This document shows, piece after piece, positions 1-8,496 of a DNA stretch of 64,000 nucleotides. The DNA is from an uncultured Christensenella sp. Its GTDB lineage: Bacteria; Bacillota; Clostridia; Christensenellales; Pumilibacteraceae. Position 1 is the first letter of the stretch, and every line of letters starts with the position of its first letter. The translations under genes and the position numbers were made by a program. A model generated the notes under the pieces. It was not told the origin of the DNA. It saw only the letters and a list, made by a program, of their open reading frames with translations, and did not search any database. The stretch covers positions 1-64,000 of the forward strand of contig CAJTNI010000010.1 of assembly GCA_910577945.1 (NCBI GenBank), written 5' to 3'.

Positions 1-43
1 TCAGCGGAAACTTATGCCTTAGCTCGGATACTATTTCGGCTTT
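1..43 (-). CDS. IS3-family transposase orfB, N-terminal fragment (window edge)
   Basis: In the -1 frame relative to orfA the minus strand reads ...AEIVSELRHKFPL before running off the window. The ELRHKFPL stretch is typical of the start of IS3-family OrfB, the DDE catalytic subunit. A C-AAAAA-G run at 40-46 is a plausible slippery site for the programmed -1 frameshift that fuses OrfA and OrfB. Only about 14 codons are visible, so integrity cannot be judged. Confidence 0.6.
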
Positions 44-429
44 TTGCCGTTCCGTTCCTCTTCCGCTCGAACTAAGGCATCGAGTTTTTTTAAGTATTCC
101 AGCTCCGCTTCCAAATACTCGTTACGTTCCCGAAGCTGTTGCACTTCATCGAGTAGATCACTTTCCGCTTCGGGCGGTAACGGTTTCTTTCTCGGTCTGC
201 CTTTTGATCCTCGTCCTCGCCGTTCTACCATAAAGCCTTCCGCTCCTTCGGTTAGATATATACGTTCCCATCGTTGCAACATTTGTCGTGCGCCACCGAA
301 TTGATTGTCGCCTAATTCGTATTTGCGCACAGTCTCACGGTAGCTTAATCCATGTTCACGCATGTCCAGTATAACACATAACTTGAACTCTGCGCTATAC
401 TTCTTGAATGTTTGTCCTTTCTTTGCCAT
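31..429 (-). CDS. IS3-family transposase orfA (helix-turn-helix subunit)
   Basis: This 132-residue protein is the DNA-binding subunit of an IS3-type transposase. It has an N-terminal helix-turn-helix region (KYSAEFKLCVILDM through SYRETVRKY), a second HTH-like segment with QRWERIYLTEG, a basic GRGSKGRPRK linker, and a C-terminal leucine-zipper-like coiled coil (LLDEVQQLRERNEYLEAELEYLKKL), as expected for OrfA multimerisation. GGAGG lies 9 nt before the ATG. The gene ends in a lysine-rich tail over the presumed frameshift site leading into orfB. Length and layout are normal for the family. Confidence 0.9.
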   Translation of the reverse strand: MAKKGQTFKKYSAEFKLCVILDMREHGLSYRETVRKYELGDNQFGGARQMLQRWERIYLTEGAEGFMVERRGRGSKGRPRKKPLPPEAESDLLDEVQQLRERNEYLEAELEYLKKLDALVRAEEERNGKKPK

Positions 430-450
430 AAAAATGCACCTCCATTAGTT

Positions 451-475
451 TGTCTAACTTTTGGGGTGCATTTCA
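451..475 (-). repeat. Terminal inverted repeat of the IS3-family element
   Basis: On the minus strand this end begins TGAAATGCACC and continues CCAAAAGTTAGACA. That matches the general form of IS150-group terminal repeats (TG...CCCCAAAA-GTT-GACA). It sits just upstream of the orfA ribosome site. The partner repeat is off the window, so the assignment rests on sequence form and position. Confidence 0.7.
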
Positions 476-491
476 GAAGGCGGCTTTTGTT

Positions 492-2087
492 TTAGTCTTT
501 AATTTGAACCTTATGGCGTTTGAGCTTGGGGTGCAACGTGAACACTACGTTGGCGATTGCGAGCAGCAAATCGAATACGACGCCGCAAATAAGCCCCGCG
601 CCTACGTGCGTGCCGCTCACCCTGCCCGCGCCGAACAGCAACGCCGCAAGCAGCGCGCAGCCCGCCGACACGATGGGCACGATTATTTCCAGCACCGCGG
701 GCAGCTTTTTGAGCTGCATTATCGAGAGCAGCACAAGCGCGAACACGGACACGAGCAGCACTATAAACGAGAACCCGCCGTTGCCGCAAACGCCCGCCGC
801 ACGCGCGCCGTAGTACGGTCCGTCGCCGCCCGCAAGCGTCGGCGTCGCCGTAAGCAGGAACACCGCGACGATAATGAGCGGAATATTGACCATGGAGTAA
901 ATGGGCAACGCCTTGCCGCTTTTTGCGATAAACGCGGCAAAGGTGGTGAACGCGACTAAAACGGTGGCAATGGCGAACGCCGATACGTGCCCCGCCGTCA
1001 CGTTTGCGCCGTACAGATTTATAATGCCGATGTACGCAAGCATAAACGCGAACGTGATTATCGCGTCGTACATGTGTACGTTTTTATCCTTTTTGACAAG
1101 GAACAGCACGAGGTTCTTTACGGCAAGCGCGAACGGCACGAGCATGGCGAGTATCATGAGTATGCCAATCATGATATAACCGCCGTTGCCCCAGCTCCCC
1201 GCCATCAGCGCGAGGTGGCGTTTTACTTCCGCGCTCTTGCCGAAATACGTAAACAAATTGTACGATACGGTCTTTAAGCTGACGGTCGTTATATTGAACG
1301 CCGCTACAATCAAAAGCACCGTGCTCAAAACGAGCAACACGTTGGCCACTATGAATATGGGCAGCTTGCCCTTGTTATTGACGACGTCGTTCGCCTTGTC
1401 GGCAAACGCGCGCGCCTTGCCGCCCTTCTCCTTCTCGGACGGCGCGGGAGCGTTGTCGCTTTGCTCTGCTTCGGTCTTTTCGGCAGGCTCGTCGGCAGCC
1501 GCCGCGTCGGGCGTCGCCGCATCCGTCGCAGCTTTGTCCGCCGCTTTCGGCTCGTCCGCGACTGTCGGGGCGTCCGCGGCGTTCGCCTCGTCTGCCGCTT
1601 TCGGCTCGTCCTTAACCTCGGACTCGGGCGGCGCGTCGCTTTCCGCACGTTCGGGCTGCGCGTCGGCAGTCGCCGCAATCTCGGGCTGCGCGACGGGCTC
1701 GGGCTGCTTGCTCGGCTCGACGGGCTCGACGACCGAATCGGCTACGGCAGCCGCCGTCTCGTTATCCGCGTTCGCGGCGTCCGCCTTTTTTGCCGCAGGC
1801 TTTTTCGCGGGCGATTTTTTTGCGGCGGTCGAATTGCCCGTCGTCTTTTTCGCAGACTGTCCCGACCCCGCGGATTTTTTCGCAGTAGAAGCGCCCGTCG
1901 ACGCCTTTTTCGCCGTCGACTTTGCCGCCGTCGATTTCGGCGCAGTCGATTTCGGCGCAGTCGATTTCGTCGCAGTCGATTTCGTCGCAGTCGATTTCGG
2001 CTTTGCCGCAGACCTGTCGCCAATCAAAGACGCAACCTGTTGTTCGAGCTCGTTTATTCGCTCGGTGTTGGTCTTTTTCTGTGCCAT
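492..2087 (-). CDS. Polytopic membrane protein with Lys/Ala/Ser/Thr repeat domain
   Basis: 531 residues, function not recognised. The start is the ATG at 2087, five bases after GGAGGG; upstream in-frame codons overlap the promoter. Residues about 5-25 look like a short coiled coil (NTERINELEQQVASL). A Lys-Ser-Thr-Ala repeat follows (KSTATKSTATKSTAPKSTA), then a histone-H1-like Ala/Lys tract. Next comes a long Ala/Asp/Glu/Pro acidic stretch to about residue 230. The C-terminal half has about eight hydrophobic helices (first near PIFIVANVLLVLSTVLLIVAAF). The basic repeat would be cytoplasmic and could bind an acidic partner or nucleic acid, but that is inference. It is monocistronic with its own promoter, and the IS element is inserted just after it. 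Confidence 0.75.
   Translation of the reverse strand: MAQKKTNTERINELEQQVASLIGDRSAAKPKSTATKSTATKSTAPKSTAPKSTAAKSTAKKASTGASTAKKSAGSGQSAKKTTGNSTAAKKSPAKKPAAKKADAANADNETAAAVADSVVEPVEPSKQPEPVAQPEIAATADAQPERAESDAPPESEVKDEPKAADEANAADAPTVADEPKAADKAATDAATPDAAAADEPAEKTEAEQSDNAPAPSEKEKGGKARAFADKANDVVNNKGKLPIFIVANVLLVLSTVLLIVAAFNITTVSLKTVSYNLFTYFGKSAEVKRHLALMAGSWGNGGYIMIGILMILAMLVPFALAVKNLVLFLVKKDKNVHMYDAIITFAFMLAYIGIINLYGANVTAGHVSAFAIATVLVAFTTFAAFIAKSGKALPIYSMVNIPLIIVAVFLLTATPTLAGGDGPYYGARAAGVCGNGGFSFIVLLVSVFALVLLSIMQLKKLPAVLEIIVPIVSAGCALLAALLFGAGRVSGTHVGAGLICGVVFDLLLAIANVVFTLHPKLKRHKVQIKD
1915..2004. repeat. Six tandem 15-bp units encoding KSTAx
   Basis: Six consecutive 15-bp units of the form GTCGATTTCGGCGCA (plus strand) encode the KSTA(T/P/A) repeats of the membrane protein at 492-2087. 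The central four differ by one or two bases, so the array is recent or kept homogeneous, and copy number is likely to vary between strains without breaking the frame. Confidence 0.85.
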
Positions 2088-2118
2088 CATTTCCCTCCGT
2101 ATTAACATTGTTTTATAC

Positions 2119-2147
2119 ATTTTATCACAAATGCGCGGCGCGCGCAA
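2119..2147 (-). promoter_or_regulatory. Promoter of the 492-2087 membrane protein gene
   Basis: TTGCGC (2142-2147), a 17-bp spacer and TAAAAT (2119-2124) lie 32 bp before the start codon. The -35 is imperfect and the -10 good. Confidence 0.55.
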
Positions 2148-2186
2148 GAGCTTTGAGCGATTTTTTACGCGTCAATGTAAAAAATT

Positions 2187-3026
2187 TTACAGCTCGACCT
2201 CACAGCCGTCGTACGCAATTTCTATGCCGAGCGGCGCGGCTTTTCCGACGATGCCGACGTAATCCAAATCGGTGTTGTGCGAAAAATGCGTCGCGAACAG
2301 CCGCGCGCCGTCGTTAAGCACGCCCGCGCGCCGCATCAGCTCTATTTGCTCCGCGGCGTTGTACAATCCCATGTGCCGCCGCCCCGCGTCGCACTTAATC
2401 GCGCCGTACGTGCAATCGAGCGAGACGAAATCGACGCGACCGCCGAGCGCGTACAGCCGCTCGTAAACGCTTGCGTCCAGCTCGCCCGTATCGTTGAGCA
2501 GCAACGCGCCCGCGCCGCCGCGGCGCACATAGTACACCAAACACTCCTCGCCCTTGGTATGCGAGGCGGGCAAAGCGATTAGCTCGGCGTCGCCGTCGAC
2601 TACCCTGTCGTACGGACGCAGCACACGCACACGAATGCCGCGCTCCACCTCGGGGCGCACCTCGCGCGCTATATCGCTCAAAAACATATCGCGCACGGTC
2701 GCGTTGCAAAACACCGTCACGGCGCTTTCCGTCATGCCGTGCGCAAACGGTTCGCCGCGCATGCAGAATTCCTGCGGATAGCAATGGTCCATGTGCGCGT
2801 GCGAAATGAGCACGCGCTTGACGCGCGACAAATCTAGCTTATATGCAAGCATGTGCATATAAGTGTCCATGGGGAAATCGAACAGCGTGTCGTCGTCTAT
2901 CAGTATTTGACTGCGCGTGCGCACGTCCTTGCCGCCGCGCGCCTTGGCGCGCTTGCACGTTTCGCAGTTGCAAAACACCGCTGGCACGCCCTCCGCCGCC
3001 GCAGTGCCCAAAAATTTAATTCGCAT
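2187..3026 (-). CDS. Metallo-beta-lactamase-fold hydrolase (PhnP-like)
   Basis: 279 residues. The protein opens with MRIKFLGTAAAEGVP, the usual start of PhnP/YycJ-type metallo-beta-lactamase-fold hydrolases. It carries the zinc motif HAHMDH at residues 76-81; further candidate ligands are the His in ALPASHTKGEE and ATHFSHNTD. A CNCETC cysteine cluster near residue 20 resembles the extra zinc site of PhnP cyclic phosphodiesterases. The ATG overlaps the end of the acyl-CoA ligase-like gene by 11 bp, so the two are probably translationally coupled. No phosphonate genes are nearby, so the substrate (a cyclic phosphate or other phosphodiester) is not established. Confidence 0.85.
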   Translation of the reverse strand: MRIKFLGTAAAEGVPAVFCNCETCKRAKARGGKDVRTRSQILIDDDTLFDFPMDTYMHMLAYKLDLSRVKRVLISHAHMDHCYPQEFCMRGEPFAHGMTESAVTVFCNATVRDMFLSDIAREVRPEVERGIRVRVLRPYDRVVDGDAELIALPASHTKGEECLVYYVRRGGAGALLLNDTGELDASVYERLYALGGRVDFVSLDCTYGAIKCDAGRRHMGLYNAAEQIELMRRAGVLNDGARLFATHFSHNTDLDYVGIVGKAAPLGIEIAYDGCEVEL

Positions 3027-4620
3027 CGCCGCTCTCGCCTTTAAGTCTTTGTTCGAGCATGGCGGTAAGCGCGCGCGTATCCGCCTTCATTACGGGCGTA
3101 ACGGGTATAGCGTCTATGTGCTCTACGATTGTGGGCACGGCGTACCGCGACAAATCGTTCTCTACCTTTTTCCGCACCGCGTCGGCGTCCTGCGGCGCGC
3201 CCGTCAAGAACAGCGCAATCGCCGTTTTGCCGTTGTTGTCGTAATCCACGGCGCACGCGCCCGTCACGCCTTCTATTTCGAGCGCGCACGACTCTATCTC
3301 CTTGGGGTACACGCTTATGCCCGCAATCTTGATAATGCGTTTGAGCCGCTGCACGAAATACAAAAATCCGTCGGCGTCCGTATATCCGAAATCGCCCGTG
3401 CGCACAAACCGCTTGCCGTCGTACTCGAAAAACGTCTTGGCGTTTTCCTCGGGGTTGTCCAAATACCCGTTCATCAGCGTGTCGCCGCAAACGGCTATTT
3501 CGCCTTTTTCGCCTACGGGCAGCGGCGTTACGCCGTCGGGCTCGACGATTATCGCGTCGAGGTCGGACAGCATGCGCCCCATTGATTTGACGCGGCTGTG
3601 CGCGTAGTTGTTGACCGCGCACACCGTCACCGTTTCCGTCAAGCCGTATCCCTCGAACAGCCGACCGCGCGCGCCCGCTTTTTCCATTCTGCCATTGAAC
3701 TCGTCGAGCAAATCCTGCGGCGCGCAATCGCCGCCCACGTACCCGACGAAAACGTTTTTGAGCGCGTCGCCGTCAAACCCCTTTTGCCTGAGCAGCGCGC
3801 GGAACAGCGACGGCACGCCGATTATAAAATCGAGCTTGCCGCGCTTAATCAGCTTGACCGCCGTCTTGGGCTCGAACTTGGGCATGAGCACGCTCACGCA
3901 GCCGTGCGACAGCGCCGCGTGAATGCACATTGCCAGCCCGAACCCGTGGAACATCGGCAGCGCCGCGAGCATGTGCATGCCCGCCACGTCGTCCTTGCAA
4001 AGCGCCTCTCTGCCGCGCGCCGCGAGCGCGTTTATCGCGCTGTCGCCGAGCTCGATTATCTTGGGCTCGCCGCCCGTGCCGCCGCTGTGCAGGTACACGC
4101 CCGTGTCCGTATCGGGCCGCGTAGGCTCGGGCGGCAACGGCACCTTGCGCAGGTCGTCGTAATCGGTTATTCCCGTCATATCGCCCTTATACGGCTTGAC
4201 CTTTATATTGAACAGCGCGCGAACAAACCCGCCGAGAGAGCGCGCGGGGTGCACGGAAATCACGGGCGCGATTTCCGATATGGGCGCGTACTTATCGAGG
4301 TTTATCGACAGCGTTATCAAAAGCTTCGAGCGCGCCGCCGTCATGAATTTTTTGAGCTGATTGTACGGCGTCAACGGGTGCACCATGTGCGCTATCGCGC
4401 CGATGCGGTTGAGCGCGTAAAAGCAGTACACGCACTCGGGCGTGTTGGGCATGCAGATTGTAGCGACCTCGCCGCGCCCCACCAACGGCGCGAGCCGCGC
4501 CGCCGCGTCGTCTATGGCGCGGTGAAACTCGCCGTACGACACCGTTTTACCCATGTATAAAAACGCGGGCGATTTGCCGTCGATTTTGACGTGATTTTTA
4601 AGCATTTGATAAAGGTACAT
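3016..4620 (-). CDS. AMP-dependent acyl-CoA synthetase/ligase family protein
   Basis: 534 residues of the ANL adenylate-forming superfamily, which activates a carboxylate with ATP, usually for thioester formation with CoA. Visible motifs are the P-loop SGGTGGEPK (179-187), YGLTET (325-330), the TGD hinge region (about 408-410) and the C-terminal catalytic lysine K512 in PVMKADTR. Length is normal for class I fatty-acyl or aryl-CoA ligases. GAGGGAG precedes the ATG, which lies 11 bp after the stop of the upstream membrane acyltransferase gene, and the downstream hydrolase overlaps its end. The three form one transcription unit. Substrate is unknown; a lipid or envelope acyl group would fit the membrane neighbour. 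Confidence 0.88.
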   Translation of the reverse strand: MYLYQMLKNHVKIDGKSPAFLYMGKTVSYGEFHRAIDDAAARLAPLVGRGEVATICMPNTPECVYCFYALNRIGAIAHMVHPLTPYNQLKKFMTAARSKLLITLSINLDKYAPISEIAPVISVHPARSLGGFVRALFNIKVKPYKGDMTGITDYDDLRKVPLPPEPTRPDTDTGVYLHSGGTGGEPKIIELGDSAINALAARGREALCKDDVAGMHMLAALPMFHGFGLAMCIHAALSHGCVSVLMPKFEPKTAVKLIKRGKLDFIIGVPSLFRALLRQKGFDGDALKNVFVGYVGGDCAPQDLLDEFNGRMEKAGARGRLFEGYGLTETVTVCAVNNYAHSRVKSMGRMLSDLDAIIVEPDGVTPLPVGEKGEIAVCGDTLMNGYLDNPEENAKTFFEYDGKRFVRTGDFGYTDADGFLYFVQRLKRIIKIAGISVYPKEIESCALEIEGVTGACAVDYDNNGKTAIALFLTGAPQDADAVRKKVENDLSRYAVPTIVEHIDAIPVTPVMKADTRALTAMLEQRLKGESGDAN

Positions 4621-4631
4621 AATTCACTCCC

Positions 4632-5507
4632 TCACATTCTGTAACCCAAGCACAGGCACAGCAGCACAACGAGCGCCGCCAAAACGACTTGGTGCACGAT
4701 ATAAAAAATCAATGCGTGCCTGCCGACAAAGCAAAACGGCTTGTTCCATTTGCCGTCCGGCACGGGCAGGAGCGATATACGCTTGGAGTACGCCGCCCTG
4801 CCCCAATACATGCCGAGCAGCACCGCGCCCACGTACGGGAACAGCCCAAACCAATCGTCGCCGTATCCGCGCGTGCCGATTATATAATCGAACAGATGCG
4901 ACGCGTCGAACGCCGTCTCGAACGGCTTGCCCCACAGCCAAAACCGCTTGCCTACGCCGACGGCGCAAACGATTACGCCGAGCACGAGCGGCGCGAGCAC
5001 GTTGAGCGGCTTGAAGCGCGCGGTGGCGATATCCACCGCCGCCACGCAAAGTATGGACAGCGCGATACAGTCGAGTATGCCGAACACCACGCCGCTTTGC
5101 ATGAATCCCATTGCCCGCGCGGCAAACGTTGCGCCCGTAAACGCGAGCGCAACCAAAAAAAGCTGACAGCCGCGCTTGATATTGTCGCGCGAAAACGCGC
5201 AGCTCACTCCGACTAGGAACAGGAAAATAAAGACGAATATATAGTGCGCCCAAAACCGAAAGCCGTAAACGCCGTTAGCCGCCGAATGCCAATACGCTTG
5301 CGCAAGCTCCATTAGATTGTTTATAAACGAATTGTTTACTTGATTTACGTTTGAAAAAACGTCCTTTATCAAAAAAGCAAAGTCGTACATCAAATGGTCG
5401 AAGCACATGCAAAGCACGGCAAACCCGCGCATAAAATCGAGCTCCCATACCCGCTTGCGCTTTTCGCGCATGAGCGGTCGCATTGACTTGTCCGACATAA
5501 TAGTCAT
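4632..5507 (-). CDS. DUF1624 / heparan-alpha-glucosaminide acetyltransferase-like membrane protein
   Basis: 291 residues with a charged N-terminus, the signature RVWELDFMRGFAVLCMCFDHLMYDF near residue 20, and about seven hydrophobic segments. This matches the bacterial DUF1624/HGSNAT-like family of integral-membrane acyltransferases, where the His in FDH is the candidate catalytic residue. It is the first gene of an operon with an acyl-CoA ligase-like enzyme and a hydrolase. A canonical promoter ends only 6 bp before the ATG at 5507, so the mRNA may be leaderless; no ribosome site is visible for this ATG or for the internal ATG at 5498. The acyl acceptor is unknown. Confidence 0.8.
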   Translation of the reverse strand: MTIMSDKSMRPLMREKRKRVWELDFMRGFAVLCMCFDHLMYDFAFLIKDVFSNVNQVNNSFINNLMELAQAYWHSAANGVYGFRFWAHYIFVFIFLFLVGVSCAFSRDNIKRGCQLFLVALAFTGATFAARAMGFMQSGVVFGILDCIALSILCVAAVDIATARFKPLNVLAPLVLGVIVCAVGVGKRFWLWGKPFETAFDASHLFDYIIGTRGYGDDWFGLFPYVGAVLLGMYWGRAAYSKRISLLPVPDGKWNKPFCFVGRHALIFYIVHQVVLAALVVLLCLCLGYRM

Positions 5508-5513
5508 GCGTAT

Positions 5514-5542
5514 AGTATACTATGTTTTTCGATAGATGTAAA
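5514..5542 (-). promoter_or_regulatory. Promoter placing its start site on the ATG at 5507
   Basis: TTTACA (5537-5542), 17-bp spacer, TATACT (5514-5519). Only ATACGC separates the -10 from the ATG, so the predicted transcription start coincides with the start codon. It lies between the end of mnmG and the DUF1624-like gene. Confidence 0.75.
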
Positions 5543-5562
5543 GCGATAAAATAAATCGGCAA

Positions 5563-7416
5563 TCACGAATTACCGATTACGCATTTAATAAGCACCCACA
5601 CGTCGGCGGGCGTGACGCCGGGGATACGCGAAGCTTGACCTATGGACAGCGGCTTGGCGGCGTTCAGCTTTTCGCGCGCTTCCAGCCGCAGCCCGTCCAC
5701 CGCGGAATAATCGCAATCGGCGGGCAGGCGCATGCCTTCGAGCCGTGATTTTTCTTTAAGCTCTGCGTCCTGACGGCGCAAATAGCTGTCGTACCGCAGC
5801 TCCGCATACACCTCCAAACGCGCCGCGGGCAACACGTCTTTGAACGCGTCGCAGTGTGCGTCGAACAATTCCAGCGTAACGGCGGGACGGCGCAACGCCT
5901 CGCCCACCGTCATTGCGCGCGCGTTCTCCTCGCCCGCCGCCGCGAATATTTCCGCGACCTTTGCCGCGGGCAGGACTTGCGCCGACAGCGCGCGGCATTT
6001 TTCGATTTGCGATTTTTTCCTGTCGAGCAGGCGTTTACGCTCGGGCGTGACCGTGCCGTATTTTTCGGCAAGCTCGGTCAGCCTGAGGTCGGCGTTGTCC
6101 TGACGCAAACTCAGTCGGCATTCCGCCCTGCCCGTAAGCATGCGGTACGGCTCGTCGCTGCCCACCGTCACGAGGTCGTCCGCCATTACGCCGATATAGC
6201 TTTTCGTGCGGTCGAGCACGAGCGGCTCGATGCCGCGCACGTACGCCGAGGCGTTTATGCCCGCGAGCATGCCCTGCGCCGCCGCCTCCTCGTACCCGCT
6301 CGTTCCGTTTATCTGCCCCGCAAAGAACAGTCCCTCTACGCGCTTGGACATGAGGCTGGGGAACAGCTCGCGCGCGTCGATACATTCGTATTCGATAGCG
6401 TACGCGTCGCGCACGACGGACACGTTTTCCAAGCCGACTATCGAACGGTACATTTCGCGCTGCACGCGCGGCGGAAGCGACGTCGATATGCCCTGAATAT
6501 ACCATTCGTCCGTGCCCGCGCCCTCGGGTTCGAGAAAAAACGTGTGGCGCGGTTTGTCCGCAAAGCGCACGATTTTGTCCTCGATTGACGGGCAATAGCG
6601 CGCGCCCGTGCCCGTAATCAGCCCCAGCCGCCGCGGCGAATCGCCGAGCGCGGCGCGTATGATTTCGTGCGTTTTGTCGTTGGTATATCCGAGATAGCAC
6701 ACCGAGGTGTTTTTGGGCTGTTTCTTTGTGAGCGCGGAAAAGGTGTACGGCACGCTGTCGCCGTTTTGAATTTCCAGCCGCGAAAAATCAATAGTTTTGC
6801 CCGCGAGCCGCGCTGGCGTGCCCGTCTTGAATCTGCGCATGGCAAAGCCGAGCGCTTTGAGCGAATCGGCGAGATAGTCGCTGCGCGAAAAGCATACGGG
6901 TCCGCGTTTTTGCACAGAGCTGCCGCAAATAATCGTGCTGTCCAAATACACGCCCGCCGCCACGACCACCGCGCGGCACGCGTACACGCTGCCCGTGACG
7001 CATTCGACGGTGAAATCCTTGCCGTCCTTTGTTATGGATTTTACCTCGTCTTGGCGCAGCGTCAGGTTGTCCGCCCGCTCCAAAGCTGCTTTGGTAAACG
7101 CGTGATACTTGTACTTATCCTCTTGCGCGCGCAAGCTGCGCACCGCCAAGCCCTTGGACGAATTGAGCATGCGGATTTGCGTCGCGCACTTGTCCGCGGC
7201 AACGCCCATAAACCCGCCGAGCGCGTCCAGCTCGCGCACGAGATGCCCCTTGCCCGTGCCGCCTATCGACGGATTGCACGCCATATACCCGACGTTATCG
7301 ACGGTTATGGACGTGACGAGCGTCTTTACGCCCGTCTTGGCGAGTGCGAGCGCCGACTCAATGCCCGCATGCCCCGCGCCGATTACTATCGCGTCATAAT
7401 AAAGCTTGTTTTGCAT
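5563..7416 (-). CDS. mnmG: tRNA uridine-5-carboxymethylaminomethyl modification enzyme MnmG (GidA)
   Basis: 617 residues, normal length. MnmG is the FAD-binding partner of MnmE and installs the carboxymethylaminomethyl group on U34 of certain tRNAs in the cytoplasm. The FAD Rossmann motif GAGHAG is at residues 13-18. The family signatures CNPSIGGTGKGHLVRELDALGG and GQINGTSGYEEAAAQG are intact, and the C-terminal MnmE-binding part is present. It lies 40 bp downstream of a small membrane protein gene and shares its promoter. The usual neighbours mnmE and rsmG are not here, so the ancestral rnpA-mnmE-mnmG cluster is broken in this genome. Confidence 0.97.
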   Translation of the reverse strand: MQNKLYYDAIVIGAGHAGIESALALAKTGVKTLVTSITVDNVGYMACNPSIGGTGKGHLVRELDALGGFMGVAADKCATQIRMLNSSKGLAVRSLRAQEDKYKYHAFTKAALERADNLTLRQDEVKSITKDGKDFTVECVTGSVYACRAVVVAAGVYLDSTIICGSSVQKRGPVCFSRSDYLADSLKALGFAMRRFKTGTPARLAGKTIDFSRLEIQNGDSVPYTFSALTKKQPKNTSVCYLGYTNDKTHEIIRAALGDSPRRLGLITGTGARYCPSIEDKIVRFADKPRHTFFLEPEGAGTDEWYIQGISTSLPPRVQREMYRSIVGLENVSVVRDAYAIEYECIDARELFPSLMSKRVEGLFFAGQINGTSGYEEAAAQGMLAGINASAYVRGIEPLVLDRTKSYIGVMADDLVTVGSDEPYRMLTGRAECRLSLRQDNADLRLTELAEKYGTVTPERKRLLDRKKSQIEKCRALSAQVLPAAKVAEIFAAAGEENARAMTVGEALRRPAVTLELFDAHCDAFKDVLPAARLEVYAELRYDSYLRRQDAELKEKSRLEGMRLPADCDYSAVDGLRLEAREKLNAAKPLSIGQASRIPGVTPADVWVLIKCVIGNS

Positions 7417-7456
7417 AAATCAAAAGCAGTCCCTTGACGGCTTGCCGCCGCACACT

Positions 7457-8365
7457 TTACTTTTTGCCTATTCTCTTGTACCCTATCCGCGCGCTCTTCG
7501 TGCGTCCGTTATAGGCGGGCGGAGTAGGCGCTTGCGCGCTCGCGCTATCGGCGCGGCTATCCGTCGGCTCGGCTTGCGCTTCGACCGTTTCCGAAATGTC
7601 GGCACGAGCGACGGACGGCGCGCTCGGCGGCGCGGCGTTTGTATCTGCGCTCGGCACGTCGTCGGCGGCAACGGGCGCAACGGGAATATCCGACGCGTCG
7701 GACTCTTTTGGCGCAACATACGTTACGGGCTTTATGGGTTTGACAGGTACTGCGTGCTCGACGGGCTTGGGCGCGGGTGTAGGTTTTTGCTCGGGCGCGA
7801 ACAGCTCGGTAAACACGTTTGGCGCGTCGTCGATTTCGCCGTCGGGCGCGTCCGTATCGCAGGCGTCCGATTGCTCCTCGGGATTAAGCTTTGCGTAATA
7901 CTCGTCGATGAGCGCGTCGATTGCCGCTACGTTTTCGTCCCAGGTGTCACCCGCATACTTTTGCCAATATACGTCGGCGGCGGCGTCGTACTCGTCCGCG
8001 AGGTCGTCGCGCTTTTTGCGCTCGAACGCCAAATGCAACAAATCCTCGCGCACCATAACCTCGTCTACGTTGGTACGCGGCGTTTTGTCGGCGAGCTTAT
8101 TAGCGCGGTACATGGATTCTTGTTTGCGCAAGTATTCGTCAAGCGAACCGTCGTCGCCGCCTTTGGCTCGACGCGCGCGCGTAACCGCGTTTATTATAAT
8201 TATAACGACAGCAATTCCGACGAAAAGCGACACAATGCCCGCTACTCTGAGCGCGGGATTTTGGATTGCGTCGCCTCCGATAATCATAATCATCATGCCG
8301 AAGAAAAAAAGCGTAATTATGACCGCCGCCCACGTCGGCAGCTTCTTGTTCTTGTTGTCAGACAT
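7457..8365 (-). CDS. Small membrane protein with two TM helices and acidic Pro/Ala-rich tail
   Basis: 302 residues, not recognised. The start is the ATG at 8365 after GAGGTGTT; longer readings have no ribosome site. Residues about 9-30 and 40-63 are hydrophobic helices (AAVIITLFFFGMMIMIIGG and VAGIVSLFVGIAVVIIIINAV). A cytoplasmic, helical, charged region follows (EYLRKQESMYRANKLADKTPRTN...), then a long low-complexity stretch rich in Ala, Pro, Asp and Val. The C-terminus is basic (KSARIGYKRIGKK). It precedes mnmG by 40 bp and carries the operon promoter, but nothing suggests a role in tRNA modification. Confidence 0.75.
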   Translation of the reverse strand: MSDNKNKKLPTWAAVIITLFFFGMMIMIIGGDAIQNPALRVAGIVSLFVGIAVVIIIINAVTRARRAKGGDDGSLDEYLRKQESMYRANKLADKTPRTNVDEVMVREDLLHLAFERKKRDDLADEYDAAADVYWQKYAGDTWDENVAAIDALIDEYYAKLNPEEQSDACDTDAPDGEIDDAPNVFTELFAPEQKPTPAPKPVEHAVPVKPIKPVTYVAPKESDASDIPVAPVAADDVPSADTNAAPPSAPSVARADISETVEAQAEPTDSRADSASAQAPTPPAYNGRTKSARIGYKRIGKK

Positions 8366-8467
8366 AACACCTCGGAATAAATTCGCTATGCTTAATATAT
8401 TCGATAAATCAAAGGGCTGATATCGCGCATAGCTAAAACCGTATGCGTACAAACCGTCGTCGCTTTC

Positions 8468-8496
8468 ATTATACTACGCGCGGATAAAAAAAGCAA
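8468..8496 (-). promoter_or_regulatory. Promoter for the 7457-8365 gene and mnmG
   Basis: TTGCTT (8491-8496), 17-bp spacer, TATAAT (8468-8473), giving a 5' leader of roughly 95 nt before the ATG at 8365. Confidence 0.75.

Larger units (their letters stand above)
1..475 (-). mobile_element. IS3-family (IS150-like) insertion sequence, left part beyond window
   Basis: The element enters from the left edge and ends at 475. It holds orfA (31-429) and the first codons of orfB in the -1 frame, the organisation of IS3-family elements. Read on the minus strand, its terminus starts with TG and contains CCCCAAAAGTTAGACA, which resembles IS150-group ends. The insertion point is only 16 bp downstream of the stop codon of the membrane protein at 492-2087, so the element probably separated that gene from its original terminator. 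The other end and the target-site duplication are outside the window. Confidence 0.85.
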
